From a virus: a stretch of DNA of 57,402 bases. The stretch spans positions 1-57,402 of the IMG/VR virus record IMGVR_UViG_3300030061_000751; one strand, written 5' to 3'. Of this stretch, positions 25,435 through 32,673 are shown one piece after another. A program made the position numbers and the translations under genes. The notes beneath the pieces are model-generated. The model was not told the origin of the DNA. It was given only the letters and a program-made list of their open reading frames with translations, and made no database searches. How positions within the stretch are numbered: position 1 is the stretch's first letter; the number at the start of each line of letters is the position of its first letter.

Positions 25435-26215
25435 TGCTGGACTCCTGATTGTTGATTGCTTGCTTTAAGGCGCTCATGTGAGCGGATAAAATTTCGTATT
25501 GGCCTGTGGTGCTGTACTCTTTCACCAGATCGAAAACTCCGGTGTTGCGGACATAGCCATCTTTGAGGTCTTTTTTACTCGTTGACCAGAAAGTGTCGAG
25601 AAAGCCAATGAAAAAGTTGACAAAGTTTTCGCACTCGCCTTGATCACCAAAACTGCCGACCTCGACAATCTCGTCAATATAGCTCTGAGCATCGTCTAAA
25701 TCGTCTAACGTCTTGACTTGAGGCATTTGGACGATGTTGTCGGCTTTTTTTGCCGGTGCTTTCTTCGCGGCTGTCTTTTTGGGCGGCGGCTTTTCTTCTG
25801 GCACGGGTTCTGTCTGAGCTGGTACATCTTCGCCAGCATAGATGTAGTGGCCCAGACCGTACATGGCGAGACACTTTGTCAGACAGCGCATACGAGTGTC
25901 AGATACTGCTCTGGTGTCTGGGCTGACTATCGCCTTGTTTTTGTAGTCCATGACGGGTAGCCACATGAGCCGCTCCAGCTCACCGATTCTTACCTTACAC
26001 CACACAGTACAGCGGTCTTCTCTATCCCACTCTTCGTTGAGGAAGTCGTAGGTGGCCTGCGGGTAATTCTCCATGAGAATCCCCCATGCCCACGCCCACG
26101 AAAGATAGGTCAGTCCGTTCTTGCTTTCTGCTTTGTCAGAGCAGTCTATTTTACTCAGCGTTTTCCAGACGCTTTCGTAAGTCGGCTCACCTGAGCCAGC
26201 TTTTTTTGTGGTCAT
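25427..26215 (-). CDS. Sak-type single-strand annealing protein (DUF1071)
   Basis: 262 residues. VWKTLSKIDCSDKAESKNGL, LTYLSWAWAWGILMENYP and a middle RCLTKCLAMYGLGHYIYAGE are the hallmark strings of DUF1071/Sak single-strand annealing proteins, remote relatives of Rad52. A basic Ala/Lys/Pro linker (PPPKKTAAKKAPAKKAD) at about 145-162 joins a helical C-terminal domain. It anneals complementary strands after end resection. The Cas4/RecB-like nuclease gene lies one small gene upstream, the usual pairing. Confidence 0.88.
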   Translation of the reverse strand: MTTKKAGSGEPTYESVWKTLSKIDCSDKAESKNGLTYLSWAWAWGILMENYPQATYDFLNEEWDREDRCTVWCKVRIGELERLMWLPVMDYKNKAIVSPDTRAVSDTRMRCLTKCLAMYGLGHYIYAGEDVPAQTEPVPEEKPPPKKTAAKKAPAKKADNIVQMPQVKTLDDLDDAQSYIDEIVEVGSFGDQGECENFVNFFIGFLDTFWSTSKKDLKDGYVRNTGVFDLVKEYSTTGQYEILSAHMSALKQAINNQESSNE

Positions 26216-26408
26216 TGCTCACCCCTATTGTTTTGAGGATTTCGTTGGGCGTCAGCTTAAAGAACAGCCCTGAGTTCATGTCACCAACGTGCTTGTCGCT
26301 GACATAAAACCTAACACTGTCTCCGCTAACGGTTATCTTTAGTTTGCGTGTGGTTATCTGATTCAATGCGACAACCTTGCGATAGAACTCGGGGTCAGTC
26401 TGTATCAT
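26187..26408 (-). CDS. Small hypothetical protein between nuclease and annealing genes
   Basis: 73 residues from the ATG at 26408, which overlaps the upstream TGA (ATGA); an in-frame ATG lies 6 bases earlier at 26414. Beta-like core (RKLKITVSGDSVRFYVSDKH) then LTPNEILKTIGVS. Overlaps the annealing gene by 29 bases. Function unknown. Confidence 0.7.
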   Translation of the reverse strand: MIQTDPEFYRKVVALNQITTRKLKITVSGDSVRFYVSDKHVGDMNSGLFFKLTPNEILKTIGVSNDHKKSWLR

Positions 26409-27274
26409 GACCATGCCTCGTTCTCGTACTGCTCACACCAGTCTGCAACTCTGCACCAGTTGTCTTCACACCTGATACAGCGCCCGACACGATGCTCCAG
26501 CTCCAGACCTTGTTGGTCTGACATAAATTGCTCCGCCTCCTCCGTAGAGTTGAATACTCGTAATGCTCGCTTGTTGCCCTTTTTCTTGACAGCAAACGAG
26601 TCGTCCTTTTTCCACCGCTCCTCTTCGGTGCAGTGTGGGATGTGACCGCCAGTCAGCCTTTCATACTCAGCGTGTTGGTGCAGTGCGACCCGCTCCTTGA
26701 CGTAGGCGTTCCTCTCCTCCTTAGACCACAGGGGGATGGGGACTACCATCATCGGTGCGGCAGGATAGTTAGGGTCTTGCTTTGCCTTCGACCGTTGCCA
26801 GTCTCTGAGCACCGCTACTATTTGCAAGCCGCTCACCTCTCTGCCAGCTTGCTCCGCAAGCCACGCATAGCAGTTGAGTTGCTTGTCCCACTCTTTCTTG
26901 CCGTAAATCACAGACCACACAGAGGTGCATTTGTAATCAAGGATCGTGACTGTGCCGTCATCCTCCGACCTTTGTAAGTCGATTGCGCCACTGATTGTCC
27001 ACCCGTCAATGTCTGCATAGAGCCGCTCTTCGACGGTGTGACCATCTGCGTGATGCTCCTCGAACATTTTGTGAACTGACGTACCCAATACGCTCCAGAC
27101 CATATCGCTCACATCCTCGGTGATGTCGTCGTCATGCTCCTTGCGAAGTATTCGGACGCGAGGCGAGTCGATAAGCTGGGTGACTGAGCGGTTGCTGTGA
27201 CCTCTGGTGTAGTCACTGTGCGTCAGCGCCTTGAATATCGGCTGGGGTAGATTGGTGACGTTGGTGTAGTTCAT
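26405..27274 (-). CDS. PD-(D/E)XK exonuclease, Cas4/RecB-like
   Basis: 289 residues. Nuclease core: GAID at 96-99, ILDYKCTS with D113 and K115, and QLNCYAW with Q132 and Y136, the order seen in RecB-family exonucleases. The C-terminus has four cysteines (C266, C269, C274, C280) in CIRCEDNWCRVADWC, suited to an iron-sulphur cluster or zinc as in Cas4 and AddB. It would resect DNA ends for the Sak-type annealing protein. First large gene of the leftward operon. Confidence 0.85.
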   Translation of the reverse strand: MNYTNVTNLPQPIFKALTHSDYTRGHSNRSVTQLIDSPRVRILRKEHDDDITEDVSDMVWSVLGTSVHKMFEEHHADGHTVEERLYADIDGWTISGAIDLQRSEDDGTVTILDYKCTSVWSVIYGKKEWDKQLNCYAWLAEQAGREVSGLQIVAVLRDWQRSKAKQDPNYPAAPMMVVPIPLWSKEERNAYVKERVALHQHAEYERLTGGHIPHCTEEERWKKDDSFAVKKKGNKRALRVFNSTEEAEQFMSDQQGLELEHRVGRCIRCEDNWCRVADWCEQYENEAWS

Positions 27275-27501
27275 GCTACGCGAAACACCCTCATGTCATC
27301 GCCATCTCGGATGCAACTAAAACGGGATGTCGTCCCACGTTGCCAGCGACTCACTCTCTGTCTCAGCGCCCTGACCTCGACGGGATTGCTTGCGTCGATG
27401 GGTGCTACGAAGCTGTCGCCCGTCTCCATCATCTCTAATGGTAGATCGGGTATCTTCGTCCGCTTTGGGACGGGAATGTGCTTGTCGATCTGAATCTGCA
27501 T
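27271..27501 (-). CDS. Small conserved phage protein
   Basis: 76 residues with a good Shine-Dalgarno (AGGAGA 9 bases before ATG). IDKHIPVPKRTKIPDLPLE, then EMMETGDSFVAP and a closing RDGDDMRVFRV is a recurring small-protein pattern in phages (from memory). Its last ~60 codons overlap another candidate gene in a different frame (27317-27547). Function unknown, probably nucleic-acid or partner binding. Confidence 0.75.
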   Translation of the reverse strand: MQIQIDKHIPVPKRTKIPDLPLEMMETGDSFVAPIDASNPVEVRALRQRVSRWQRGTTSRFSCIRDGDDMRVFRVA

Positions 27502-27547
27502 TTGCAGTCTCCTGTAAGTTGAAAACGTAACGTCCCATCTTGCTCAT
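27317..27547 (-). CDS. Overlapping candidate gene ending WDDIPF
   Basis: 76 residues from the ATG at 27547, with AGGAG 8 bases upstream. The first codons (MSKMGRYVFNLQE) lie before the overlapped gene begins. The remaining ~61 codons share DNA with 27271-27501 in another frame. The middle is Arg/Asp/Ser-rich and reads like an overprinted sequence, yet it ends SLATWDDIPF, nearly the same tip as the protein at 25126. A good ribosome-binding site, first position in the operon and this tail support it; overlap and composition argue against it. Confidence 0.5.
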   Translation of the reverse strand: MSKMGRYVFNLQETANADSDRQAHSRPKADEDTRSTIRDDGDGRQLRSTHRRKQSRRGQGAETESESLATWDDIPF

Positions 27548-27598
27548 GCTAAACTCCTGAATGACTGGGACAACGAATAATGAGTGAGACAGCACAAT

Positions 27599-27952
27599 AT
27601 GTCAATCAATATGGTGATATTTGGTGAGCCATGCAGTAAAGCCAACAGCCGGAGACTTGTGAAGAGCAAGGCTGGCAGGCCACTTTTCATCAAGAGCAAG
27701 AAGGCGCTAGATTATGTGAAGTCATTTGGTCAGCAGTGCCAATCTGTCGATCCGCTGATCACTGAGGATGTCTCTGTCATCATCAGAATTTACTACGCCA
27801 GTCGCCGTCCCGACCTTGATGAGTCTCTCATACTGGACTGTATGCAGGGGCTGGTGTATAAGAATGACAGGCAAGTGAAAGAGAAGCACATCATCTGGGG
27901 AGGCGTGGATAAAGAAAATCCACGGGCAGAAATTAGTGTCAGACACCTATAG
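27599..27952 (+). CDS. RusA-like Holliday junction resolvase
   Basis: 117 residues from ATG 27599; an in-frame GTG at 27584 is less likely. RPDLDESLILDCMQGLVYKN followed by DRQV matches the acidic catalytic region of the RusA family. The N-terminus (VIFGEPCSKANSRR) is also typical. It resolves four-way junctions that recombination or replication leave before packaging. It diverges from the recombination operon across about 50 bases (27548-27598), where both promoters would have to fit. Confidence 0.85.
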   Translation: MSINMVIFGEPCSKANSRRLVKSKAGRPLFIKSKKALDYVKSFGQQCQSVDPLITEDVSVIIRIYYASRRPDLDESLILDCMQGLVYKNDRQVKEKHIIWGGVDKENPRAEISVRHL

Positions 27953-28187
27953 GGTTATCTACAGCAAGGTCATCAACCAAGCCATCAAGGACTTGGTTTG
28001 TAACCACGCAGATGACCGTGATGCCGCCGCTAAGTATCTGAAATCTCCAGCTTTTACATCACATTGCCACACCGCCGGATACCCTTCCGGTTTACAGGAT
28101 GCACTCGACGAGATGCTTCTTCTGAGCCTACCTGAGCAGAAAGTTGTCGCCCAGATGGTGATGGATGAGCTGACTGAGCTTGCGTAA
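27936..28187 (+). CDS. Small hypothetical protein
   Basis: 83 residues from GTG 27936, overlapping the resolvase by 17 bases. Helical, with VINQAIKDLVCNHADDRDAA and LPEQKVVAQMVMDELTELA. His/Cys residues (CNH, SHCH) could bind metal but do not form a known finger. Function unknown. Confidence 0.7.
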   Translation: MSDTYRVIYSKVINQAIKDLVCNHADDRDAAAKYLKSPAFTSHCHTAGYPSGLQDALDEMLLLSLPEQKVVAQMVMDELTELA

Positions 28188-28211
28188 AAAAAGCCCCTCT
28201 CTGGGAGGGGC
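28186..28211 (-). terminator. Intrinsic terminator reading leftward
   Basis: Stem GCCCCTC/GAGGGGC (28193-28199 and 28205-28211) with loop TCTGG. On the minus strand it is followed by seven T (28192-28186). No T-run follows on the plus strand. No minus-strand gene lies between this site and 30967, so the transcript it ends is unexplained. Confidence 0.75.
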
Positions 28212-28237
28212 GAAGCTCAAAAAAAAGGAGTGTATCC

Positions 28238-28258
28238 ATGAACCTAGTAACTTACTAG
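28238..28258 (+). other. Six-codon leader ORF (MNLVTY) with strong ribosome-binding site
   Basis: AAAGGAG at 28224-28230 lies 7 bases before ATG 28238. Five more codons follow and the TAG stop is the right arm of a CTAG palindrome. It precedes the primase-helicase gene by about 100 bases. Could be a leader peptide, or a chance start in an AT-rich control region. Confidence 0.35.
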
Positions 28259-28317
28259 ACCTAGTAACTTACCAAGGTTTAAAACTTAGGAAGATTCTAG
28301 TCTAGGAAATTACTAGG
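28243..28317. promoter_or_regulatory. CTAG operator-like array 1 (three 17-bp sites)
   Basis: Sites at 28243-28259 (CCTAGTAACTTACTAGA), 28260-28276 (CCTAGTAACTTACCAAG) and 28301-28317 (TCTAGGAAATTACTAGG). The core of the first, CTAGTAA-C-TTACTAG, is a perfect 7+1+7 palindrome. Six CTAG tetramers occur in 73 bases. A further imperfect half-site pair lies at 28285-28300. The array precedes the primase-helicase and matches the array at 38622-38746. Binding by a dimeric protein is inferred. Confidence 0.7.
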
Positions 28318-28355
28318 GGAATTAAATAGCAGAAAAAAAGGAGGTAGTCAACAAC

Positions 28356-30098
28356 ATGAACAGCTTGGAAGAGTTTGTTCTAGGTCACAATCAAGACGCT
28401 AGGACACGTTGCCCCGATTGCTCGGACGCAAGAAAGAAGAAAAACATCAAGACTTTTTCCATCACCATAAAGCCAGAACACGCACTGTATCACTGTCACC
28501 ACTGTGGATTATCAGGCTCATTCCGGCGCAAAAAATTTTACGAGGCTCACATGAACGAACCGAAAAAGGTGGTCAAGCTACCCACCCAGCTCAACAACAA
28601 CGTAGACCAGATCAAAGAATTTTTCGCAGGCAGGGGCGTCACTCTCGACAGTCTCGACTCACTCCCCGCCATGACGACCGGCACAAAGATGTTCAGAGGC
28701 GAGGAGAAGGCCGCTGTGGGCTTCGTGTATGGCCCCAGAGAGAATCCTACCGCAATCAAGTGGCGGAGTATCGACGGTAAGGGATTTACTTGTGACGGCG
28801 CTCCCAGAGCCTTCTACGGCATTGAGCAGATAGACGATGGCGAAGAAGAGCTGACCATCGTCGAGGGCGAGTGCGATGTGATTGCGCTGGCGTCCGTGGG
28901 GATCAAGGCAGTGTCATGTCCGAACGGCGCACCAATCAAAGTGTCATCGCACCGTATCGACCCAGAAGAGGACAAGAAGTTCAACTTCATCTGGAACGAG
29001 CGTGAGCGGCTGGAGCACTGCAAGAAGATTGTGCTGGCGACAGATGCCGATGAGGCAGGCGAGGCACTGGCAGAAGAGATTGCCCGTCGAGTGGGTAGGG
29101 CCAAGTGCTGGCGGGTCAAGTTCCCTGACTCGGTGAAGGATGGCAATGACGCCGTCGAGAAGCTGGGCGCGGAAGAAACCAAGTGGCTGTTCGACAACCC
29201 CGAACCTGTACCGCTGTCCGGCGTGTATTGCGCGTCAGACTACCTTGATGACGTTAAAAACATCTACGCCAATGGGCATGGGAGGGGCGCGTCTACAGGG
29301 TTCGACAGTATTGACGAGCTGTTCACGATTGCAGAGGGTCAGTTGTCCATAGTAACTGGTATGCCCAGTAGCGGTAAGTCAGAGTTCATAGACCAGATCA
29401 TGATCAACCTAGCCCAGCGTGATGGCTGGAAGTTCGCGGTCTGTTCTTTTGAGAACCCCCCTGCCATGCACATTGCAAAGATGGCAGAGAAGATTACAGG
29501 CAAGCCATTCTACAGCGGTATCAAAGAGAGGATGAGTGAAGATGAGTTGAGTGAGGCGATGTCATTTATCGAAGATCACTTCATGTTCCTTGAGTCAAAG
29601 GACGGCAACCTCAGCACGATTGATTCAATCATCGACAGGACAAAGCAGGCGATCATGCGCGGCGCTAACGGTCTGCTGATTGACCCCTACAACTATATCG
29701 AAAGCACTGGCGGCGAGGAGCACAGCAGTATCAGCCAGATGTTGACCCGCATCACGAGCTTCGCCAAGGCTCACTCCATCCATGTCTGGTTTGTGGCACA
29801 CCCCCAGAAGATGTATCCCAAGGAGGACGGCTCCTATTCTGTTCCCAAGGGAATGAACATCTCAGGCTCGGCGGCTTGGTTTGCCAAGGCTGACCTCGGC
29901 ATCACCGTTCATAGAGGCGAGGATGGCGTCGAGGTTCATTGCTGGAAGTCACGCTTCAAGTGGGTGGGACAGCAGGGCATGGCTTTGCTCGACTATGACA
30001 TATCGACAGGCCAGTACAGCCAGAAAGAAATCGAAGCGCCAAAGACAAACCTGAGCAAGCTGAAGGGAAGGGGTTGGGATGATTTTGATGAGTTCTAA
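28356..30098 (+). CDS. Primase-helicase (T7 gp4/Twinkle type)
   Basis: 580 residues; Shine-Dalgarno AAGGAGG at 28338-28344. Zinc-finger cysteines C19, C22, C47 and C50 (CPDC, CHHC). TOPRIM region with IVEGECDVIAL at about 168-178 and LATDADEAGEA. RecA/DnaB-type helicase: Walker A GMPSSGKS at 335-342, Walker B LLIDPYN at 440-446, then WFVAHPQK. The C-terminus ends GWDDFDEF, an acidic aromatic tail like those that recruit polymerase or SSB in T7. It would prime and unwind at the fork. No phage DNA polymerase is seen, so host polymerase is the likely partner. Confidence 0.92.
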   Translation: MNSLEEFVLGHNQDARTRCPDCSDARKKKNIKTFSITIKPEHALYHCHHCGLSGSFRRKKFYEAHMNEPKKVVKLPTQLNNNVDQIKEFFAGRGVTLDSLDSLPAMTTGTKMFRGEEKAAVGFVYGPRENPTAIKWRSIDGKGFTCDGAPRAFYGIEQIDDGEEELTIVEGECDVIALASVGIKAVSCPNGAPIKVSSHRIDPEEDKKFNFIWNERERLEHCKKIVLATDADEAGEALAEEIARRVGRAKCWRVKFPDSVKDGNDAVEKLGAEETKWLFDNPEPVPLSGVYCASDYLDDVKNIYANGHGRGASTGFDSIDELFTIAEGQLSIVTGMPSSGKSEFIDQIMINLAQRDGWKFAVCSFENPPAMHIAKMAEKITGKPFYSGIKERMSEDELSEAMSFIEDHFMFLESKDGNLSTIDSIIDRTKQAIMRGANGLLIDPYNYIESTGGEEHSSISQMLTRITSFAKAHSIHVWFVAHPQKMYPKEDGSYSVPKGMNISGSAAWFAKADLGITVHRGEDGVEVHCWKSRFKWVGQQGMALLDYDISTGQYSQKEIEAPKTNLSKLKGRGWDDFDEF

Positions 30099-30564
30099 GA
30101 AGTACAGCGACCTCGGCTCCCCAGAGGTGCATCAGCGCCACGCCGTCATGATCGAAGGCGGCACTGTACCTCGGGCAAGGGTCATGGATCAGACTCTGAT
30201 CGACAGGTATCTGATCGACGGGTTGCTGACTTTGCAGGAGCATCAGGCCGGAGAGTATCTGCTGAGTCAGGCGGCAAAGGCAGGCATCTTCACCAAGCCG
30301 CTCAGGTATGAGGCTGGAGCTGGCGAGGCTAACGCTGACTCAATGGCGTCAGAGTCATTGATGCGGTACGGCAGGACGCTGGCCCTTGTCAGGAAACGAT
30401 ATGGTCAGGAGCATCAGCGGCTTGTCGAGGATGTAGTGATAGACGGGTTGGATGTGTGTCGGGACAAGCGATTACTGGTGATGCTGAAGGAGGCGCTCGG
30501 CTTGATCTCAGACCGGCGTATGGCGGGAGGCAGGAACCCCATGAGGCACTTGAGAAAAGACTGA
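30079..30564 (+). CDS. Conserved hypothetical in replication operon
   Basis: 161 residues; ATG 30079 lies 10 bases after AAGGGG, an in-frame ATG at 30088 is also possible. Helical, with LIDRYLIDGLLTLQEHQAGE, LMRYGRTLALVRKRYGQEH and MLKEALGLISDRR. It overlaps the primase-helicase by 20 bases. The helical pattern suggests a DNA-binding or regulatory role. Family not recognised with confidence. Confidence 0.75.
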   Translation: MILMSSKKYSDLGSPEVHQRHAVMIEGGTVPRARVMDQTLIDRYLIDGLLTLQEHQAGEYLLSQAAKAGIFTKPLRYEAGAGEANADSMASESLMRYGRTLALVRKRYGQEHQRLVEDVVIDGLDVCRDKRLLVMLKEALGLISDRRMAGGRNPMRHLRKD

Positions 30565-30565
30565 T

Positions 30566-30826
30566 ATGGGCGGGATGGACAACAAGACCAGTGTAGGTTT
30601 TGCCAAGGACAAGCGGCTAGGCGCTCACCGTGCTAGATCATTCTACAAGGGGTGCTATGACGAGTTTCTCAGTGACCCGTCAGCTCAGTATCTCATGACG
30701 TTCTCGGAGTACAAACGGAAGTGGGCTAAGGCTAAGAGGGAGGCGCAGAAATGCAGTGCAGTTGTGGAGGTCAAACGGAAGAAAGGGAACAAGTCAGGAA
30801 GAAAGAAGTCGTCACGAAGTATGTGA
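30566..30826 (+). CDS. Small basic protein
   Basis: 86 residues from ATG 30566 (ATG 30575 also possible). YKGCYDEFLSDPSAQYLMTF, then SEYKRKWAKAKREAQK, and a Lys/Arg/Ser-rich end. Very basic C-terminus suggests nucleic-acid binding. Its end overlaps the zinc-ribbon gene at 30751. Confidence 0.65.
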   Translation: MGGMDNKTSVGFAKDKRLGAHRARSFYKGCYDEFLSDPSAQYLMTFSEYKRKWAKAKREAQKCSAVVEVKRKKGNKSGRKKSSRSM

Positions 30827-30927
30827 GATGTGAGGCTTGCGGGAGGGTTCATGTCTACTGGCGGAAGGATGCGGTGGATGACAATCGCGCTTTCATGAAT
30901 CATGAAGGGGGAACGCGAAAAGTCTGA
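30751..30927 (+). CDS. Zinc-ribbon mini-protein
   Basis: 58 residues; GGGAGG 6 bases before the ATG. Four cysteines as CSC (3 and 5) and CEAC (29 and 32) with a basic spacer, the layout of a small zinc ribbon. It overlaps the previous gene by 76 bases in another frame and closes the rightward replication operon. Possibly a nucleic-acid-binding or transcription-modulating protein. Confidence 0.65.
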   Translation: MQCSCGGQTEEREQVRKKEVVTKYVRCEACGRVHVYWRKDAVDDNRAFMNHEGGTRKV

Positions 30928-30966
30928 CGATGCCACCGCACACCGTTAGGAGTCATCCCCCCCGAA

Positions 30967-31239
30967 TTAGTCTACTAGACCAGCCTTCTTCGCGCAGTAT
31001 TCAACTAGCAAGTATCGAGAATTTGAGCGTGGATCATCCTTTGGGACATCCGTATAGCCATTCACTCGCTTAGCCATAGCAAGGCCGGTAGCATCGTCGT
31101 GCCAATAGTCAGTAAACACAAAGCCGTTACTTGCCTTGAAATAATCCGAAGGCTTGCTGTAGATAAGCTCTAAATCAGCTATAGCCTTCTCAAAAGCGTC
31201 TTTGCTTACCTCGACGCTAAACTCATCTTTCTTTGCCAT
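30967..31239 (-). CDS. Hypothetical protein, last gene of leftward accessory cluster
   Basis: 90 residues. Starts KKDEFSVEVSKDAFEKAIAD, middle KPSDYFKASNGFVFTDYWHD, end YLLVEYCAKKAGLVD. Starts 3 bases after the end of the upstream gene. Only ~40 bases separate its end from the facing replication operon. Function unknown. Confidence 0.7.
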   Translation of the reverse strand: MAKKDEFSVEVSKDAFEKAIADLELIYSKPSDYFKASNGFVFTDYWHDDATGLAMAKRVNGYTDVPKDDPRSNSRYLLVEYCAKKAGLVD

Positions 31240-31242
31240 GTT

Positions 31243-31437
31243 TCATTCCTTTTTTTTGAGCGCCGCAGGACAGCGCACTATTTCTAGCACGATGCCCTTG
31301 GCAGTTCGTAGTGGTTGGACGCTGAGGTCAGACATGATCGCCATGTCCTCACCCAGCATCTCAGCCGTTTGCATAGCCGCTTCCACGGCTATCTGTGCGT
31401 CATCGCTATACAGGACAGGTAACTCCCTTGCATCCAA
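31243..31437 (-). CDS. Hypothetical small protein
   Basis: 64 residues, ATG preceded by AAAGG at 9 bases. DAQIAVEAAMQTAEMLGEDM then LSVQPLRTAKGIVLEIVRCP. Overlaps the previous gene by 32 bases. No recognised domain. Confidence 0.65.
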   Translation of the reverse strand: MDARELPVLYSDDAQIAVEAAMQTAEMLGEDMAIMSDLSVQPLRTAKGIVLEIVRCPAALKKKE

Positions 31438-31594
31438 TGACCTTTATCGCCTCCTTCCTGCCATCATCAACCTGCGAGCTGGTTAAATGTTTAGCAAGAT
31501 TTTCGGCAAGCTCTACGGCTTTTTCGCATTGTTCGTCTGTCGGCGCGTCAATCGCCAGTACAAGCGCCATGACAAAGGCGTCATACGAGTTCAT
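31406..31594 (-). CDS. Hypothetical small helical protein
   Basis: 62 residues. MNSYDAFVMALVLAIDAPTD then EQCEKAVELAENLAKHLTS and a C-terminal CKGVTCPV with two cysteines. Starts within the stop of the Myb-like gene (4-base overlap). Function unknown. Confidence 0.65.
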   Translation of the reverse strand: MNSYDAFVMALVLAIDAPTDEQCEKAVELAENLAKHLTSSQVDDGRKEAIKVIGCKGVTCPV

Positions 31595-31944
31595 GACAAC
31601 AGCGCCAGCAGAACGATCAGGAAGGTGCTGAACGAGCAGACCGCACTGGTCAACCCGCCCACCATCGCCAGCCAGATGCGGTTGTCATCCGCAATAGACT
31701 TGATCTCTGGCTCGGATACTTCGACAACAGGGTCAGGGCGTCTGATCTTTACCCTCTTCCTGTCGCCAGCAGTGGCTCGGTAGGCGTCCAGAATCTCCTG
31801 CTTCTGGTAAATCCTGTTGTATACCGCTGACTTGGTGCGTCTCGGAATTTTCTCAGCCATCTCTGCTGGCGTGAGTCCCTCGGAGATAAGGCGTACCAGT
31901 AAGGCATCCTCCTTATCATTCCAGTGCTTCCATCCATTTTTCAT
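31591..31944 (-). CDS. Myb/SANT-like DNA-binding protein with C-terminal membrane helix
   Basis: 117 residues. Residues 4-48 (WKHWNDKEDALLVRLISEGL, TPAEMAEKIPRRTKSAVYNR) form a three-helix Myb-like or GcrA-like DNA-binding motif with conserved Trp/ED/LL. A basic stretch (GDRKRVKIRRPDP) follows. The C-terminus is one transmembrane segment (IWLAMVGGLTSAVCSFSTFL and beyond, about 92-117). A DNA-binding head tethered to the inner membrane is uncommon in phages. It could regulate transcription or attach phage DNA to the membrane. Confidence 0.75.
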   Translation of the reverse strand: MKNGWKHWNDKEDALLVRLISEGLTPAEMAEKIPRRTKSAVYNRIYQKQEILDAYRATAGDRKRVKIRRPDPVVEVSEPEIKSIADDNRIWLAMVGGLTSAVCSFSTFLIVLLALLS

Positions 31945-31948
31945 GATA

Positions 31949-32119
31949 CTACTCCTTGCAGTTCACATTAGTGTTGAAGTGAGGCCAGACACCTGACCCC
32001 ACCATTTCGCAGTAGTGGCGAGCATCAGCAATCTCCTGCTGATAGTCATCCTCCCCCACGATTCCTAGTGCCAGTACAATCAGCACGATAAAAACAAAAC
32101 CCTTGCGGCTGTCAGTCAT
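31949..32119 (-). CDS. Small membrane or exported protein
   Basis: 56 residues. Basic start (MTDSRKG) then one hydrophobic helix (FVFIVLIVLALGIVG), then ADARHYCEMVGSGVWPHFN with two Cys overall. Similar short proteins with YCExV..G.WP occur in marine phages (from memory). Overlaps the GIY-YIG gene by 4 bases. Confidence 0.7.
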   Translation of the reverse strand: MTDSRKGFVFIVLIVLALGIVGEDDYQQEIADARHYCEMVGSGVWPHFNTNVNCKE

Positions 32120-32673
32120 AATCTACTCTCCACTGGCACACCTTGATCATGCCAATGTGGGGGCCAACGCCGCCGACATATCTCTCGGTATGCGGGAATG
32201 TTCAGCTCGGCCTTTCGCCTGTACAGCATTGACATGATCAGACTTGGCTCCTCCTTGGATTTTTTTAGCCATTTACCCACAAGCCGCTCATGAAGTTTAA
32301 GATTGGAAATCAGTTTGGATAGAGATTGGCTGGGGGCATTAACAAAACCATCATCCCGTCCATCCCAGTCCCCCGTGACTGGTTTTGTAACCGCTCCCGC
32401 CTTGTTGAAGACTGGATACTCTGTGCGGATTGCTGTGCTTTCCGCGTCGAGAGCTGTGTTCCTGTCGGGATACCACTCCACGGTTATGTCACGGGCAGAA
32501 GCAAACCAGTCAGAAGAAGAGCTGTGATTGCTCAGTCGAGAGAACACGCTGAGTGATATGCCGACATAAAGCAGTTCGCCCTTCTCTGAGTAGGCCCGAT
32601 AAAGCGCAGTTCTCTCTGAGCTGATGTTGCGCCTTGGCTTTGATTGCTTTGGGCTTATCGCTACGTCAGTCAT
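32116..32673 (-). CDS. GIY-YIG nuclease-domain protein
   Basis: 185 residues from ATG 32673; the open frame extends further upstream but that part is not protein-like. ALYRAYSEKGELLYVGIS at about 23-40 is the GIY-YIG core in variant form (LYR.../YVG), followed by FSRLSNHSSSSDWF, the Arg/His catalytic helix, and AESTAIRTEYPVFN with the conserved Glu and Asn. The C-terminal half (SKLISNLKLHERLVGKWLKK) is helical, perhaps for DNA targeting. It may be a homing-type or junction nuclease. No intron or intein was seen. Confidence 0.8.
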   Translation of the reverse strand: MTDVAISPKQSKPRRNISSERTALYRAYSEKGELLYVGISLSVFSRLSNHSSSSDWFASARDITVEWYPDRNTALDAESTAIRTEYPVFNKAGAVTKPVTGDWDGRDDGFVNAPSQSLSKLISNLKLHERLVGKWLKKSKEEPSLIMSMLYRRKAELNIPAYREICRRRWPPHWHDQGVPVESRL

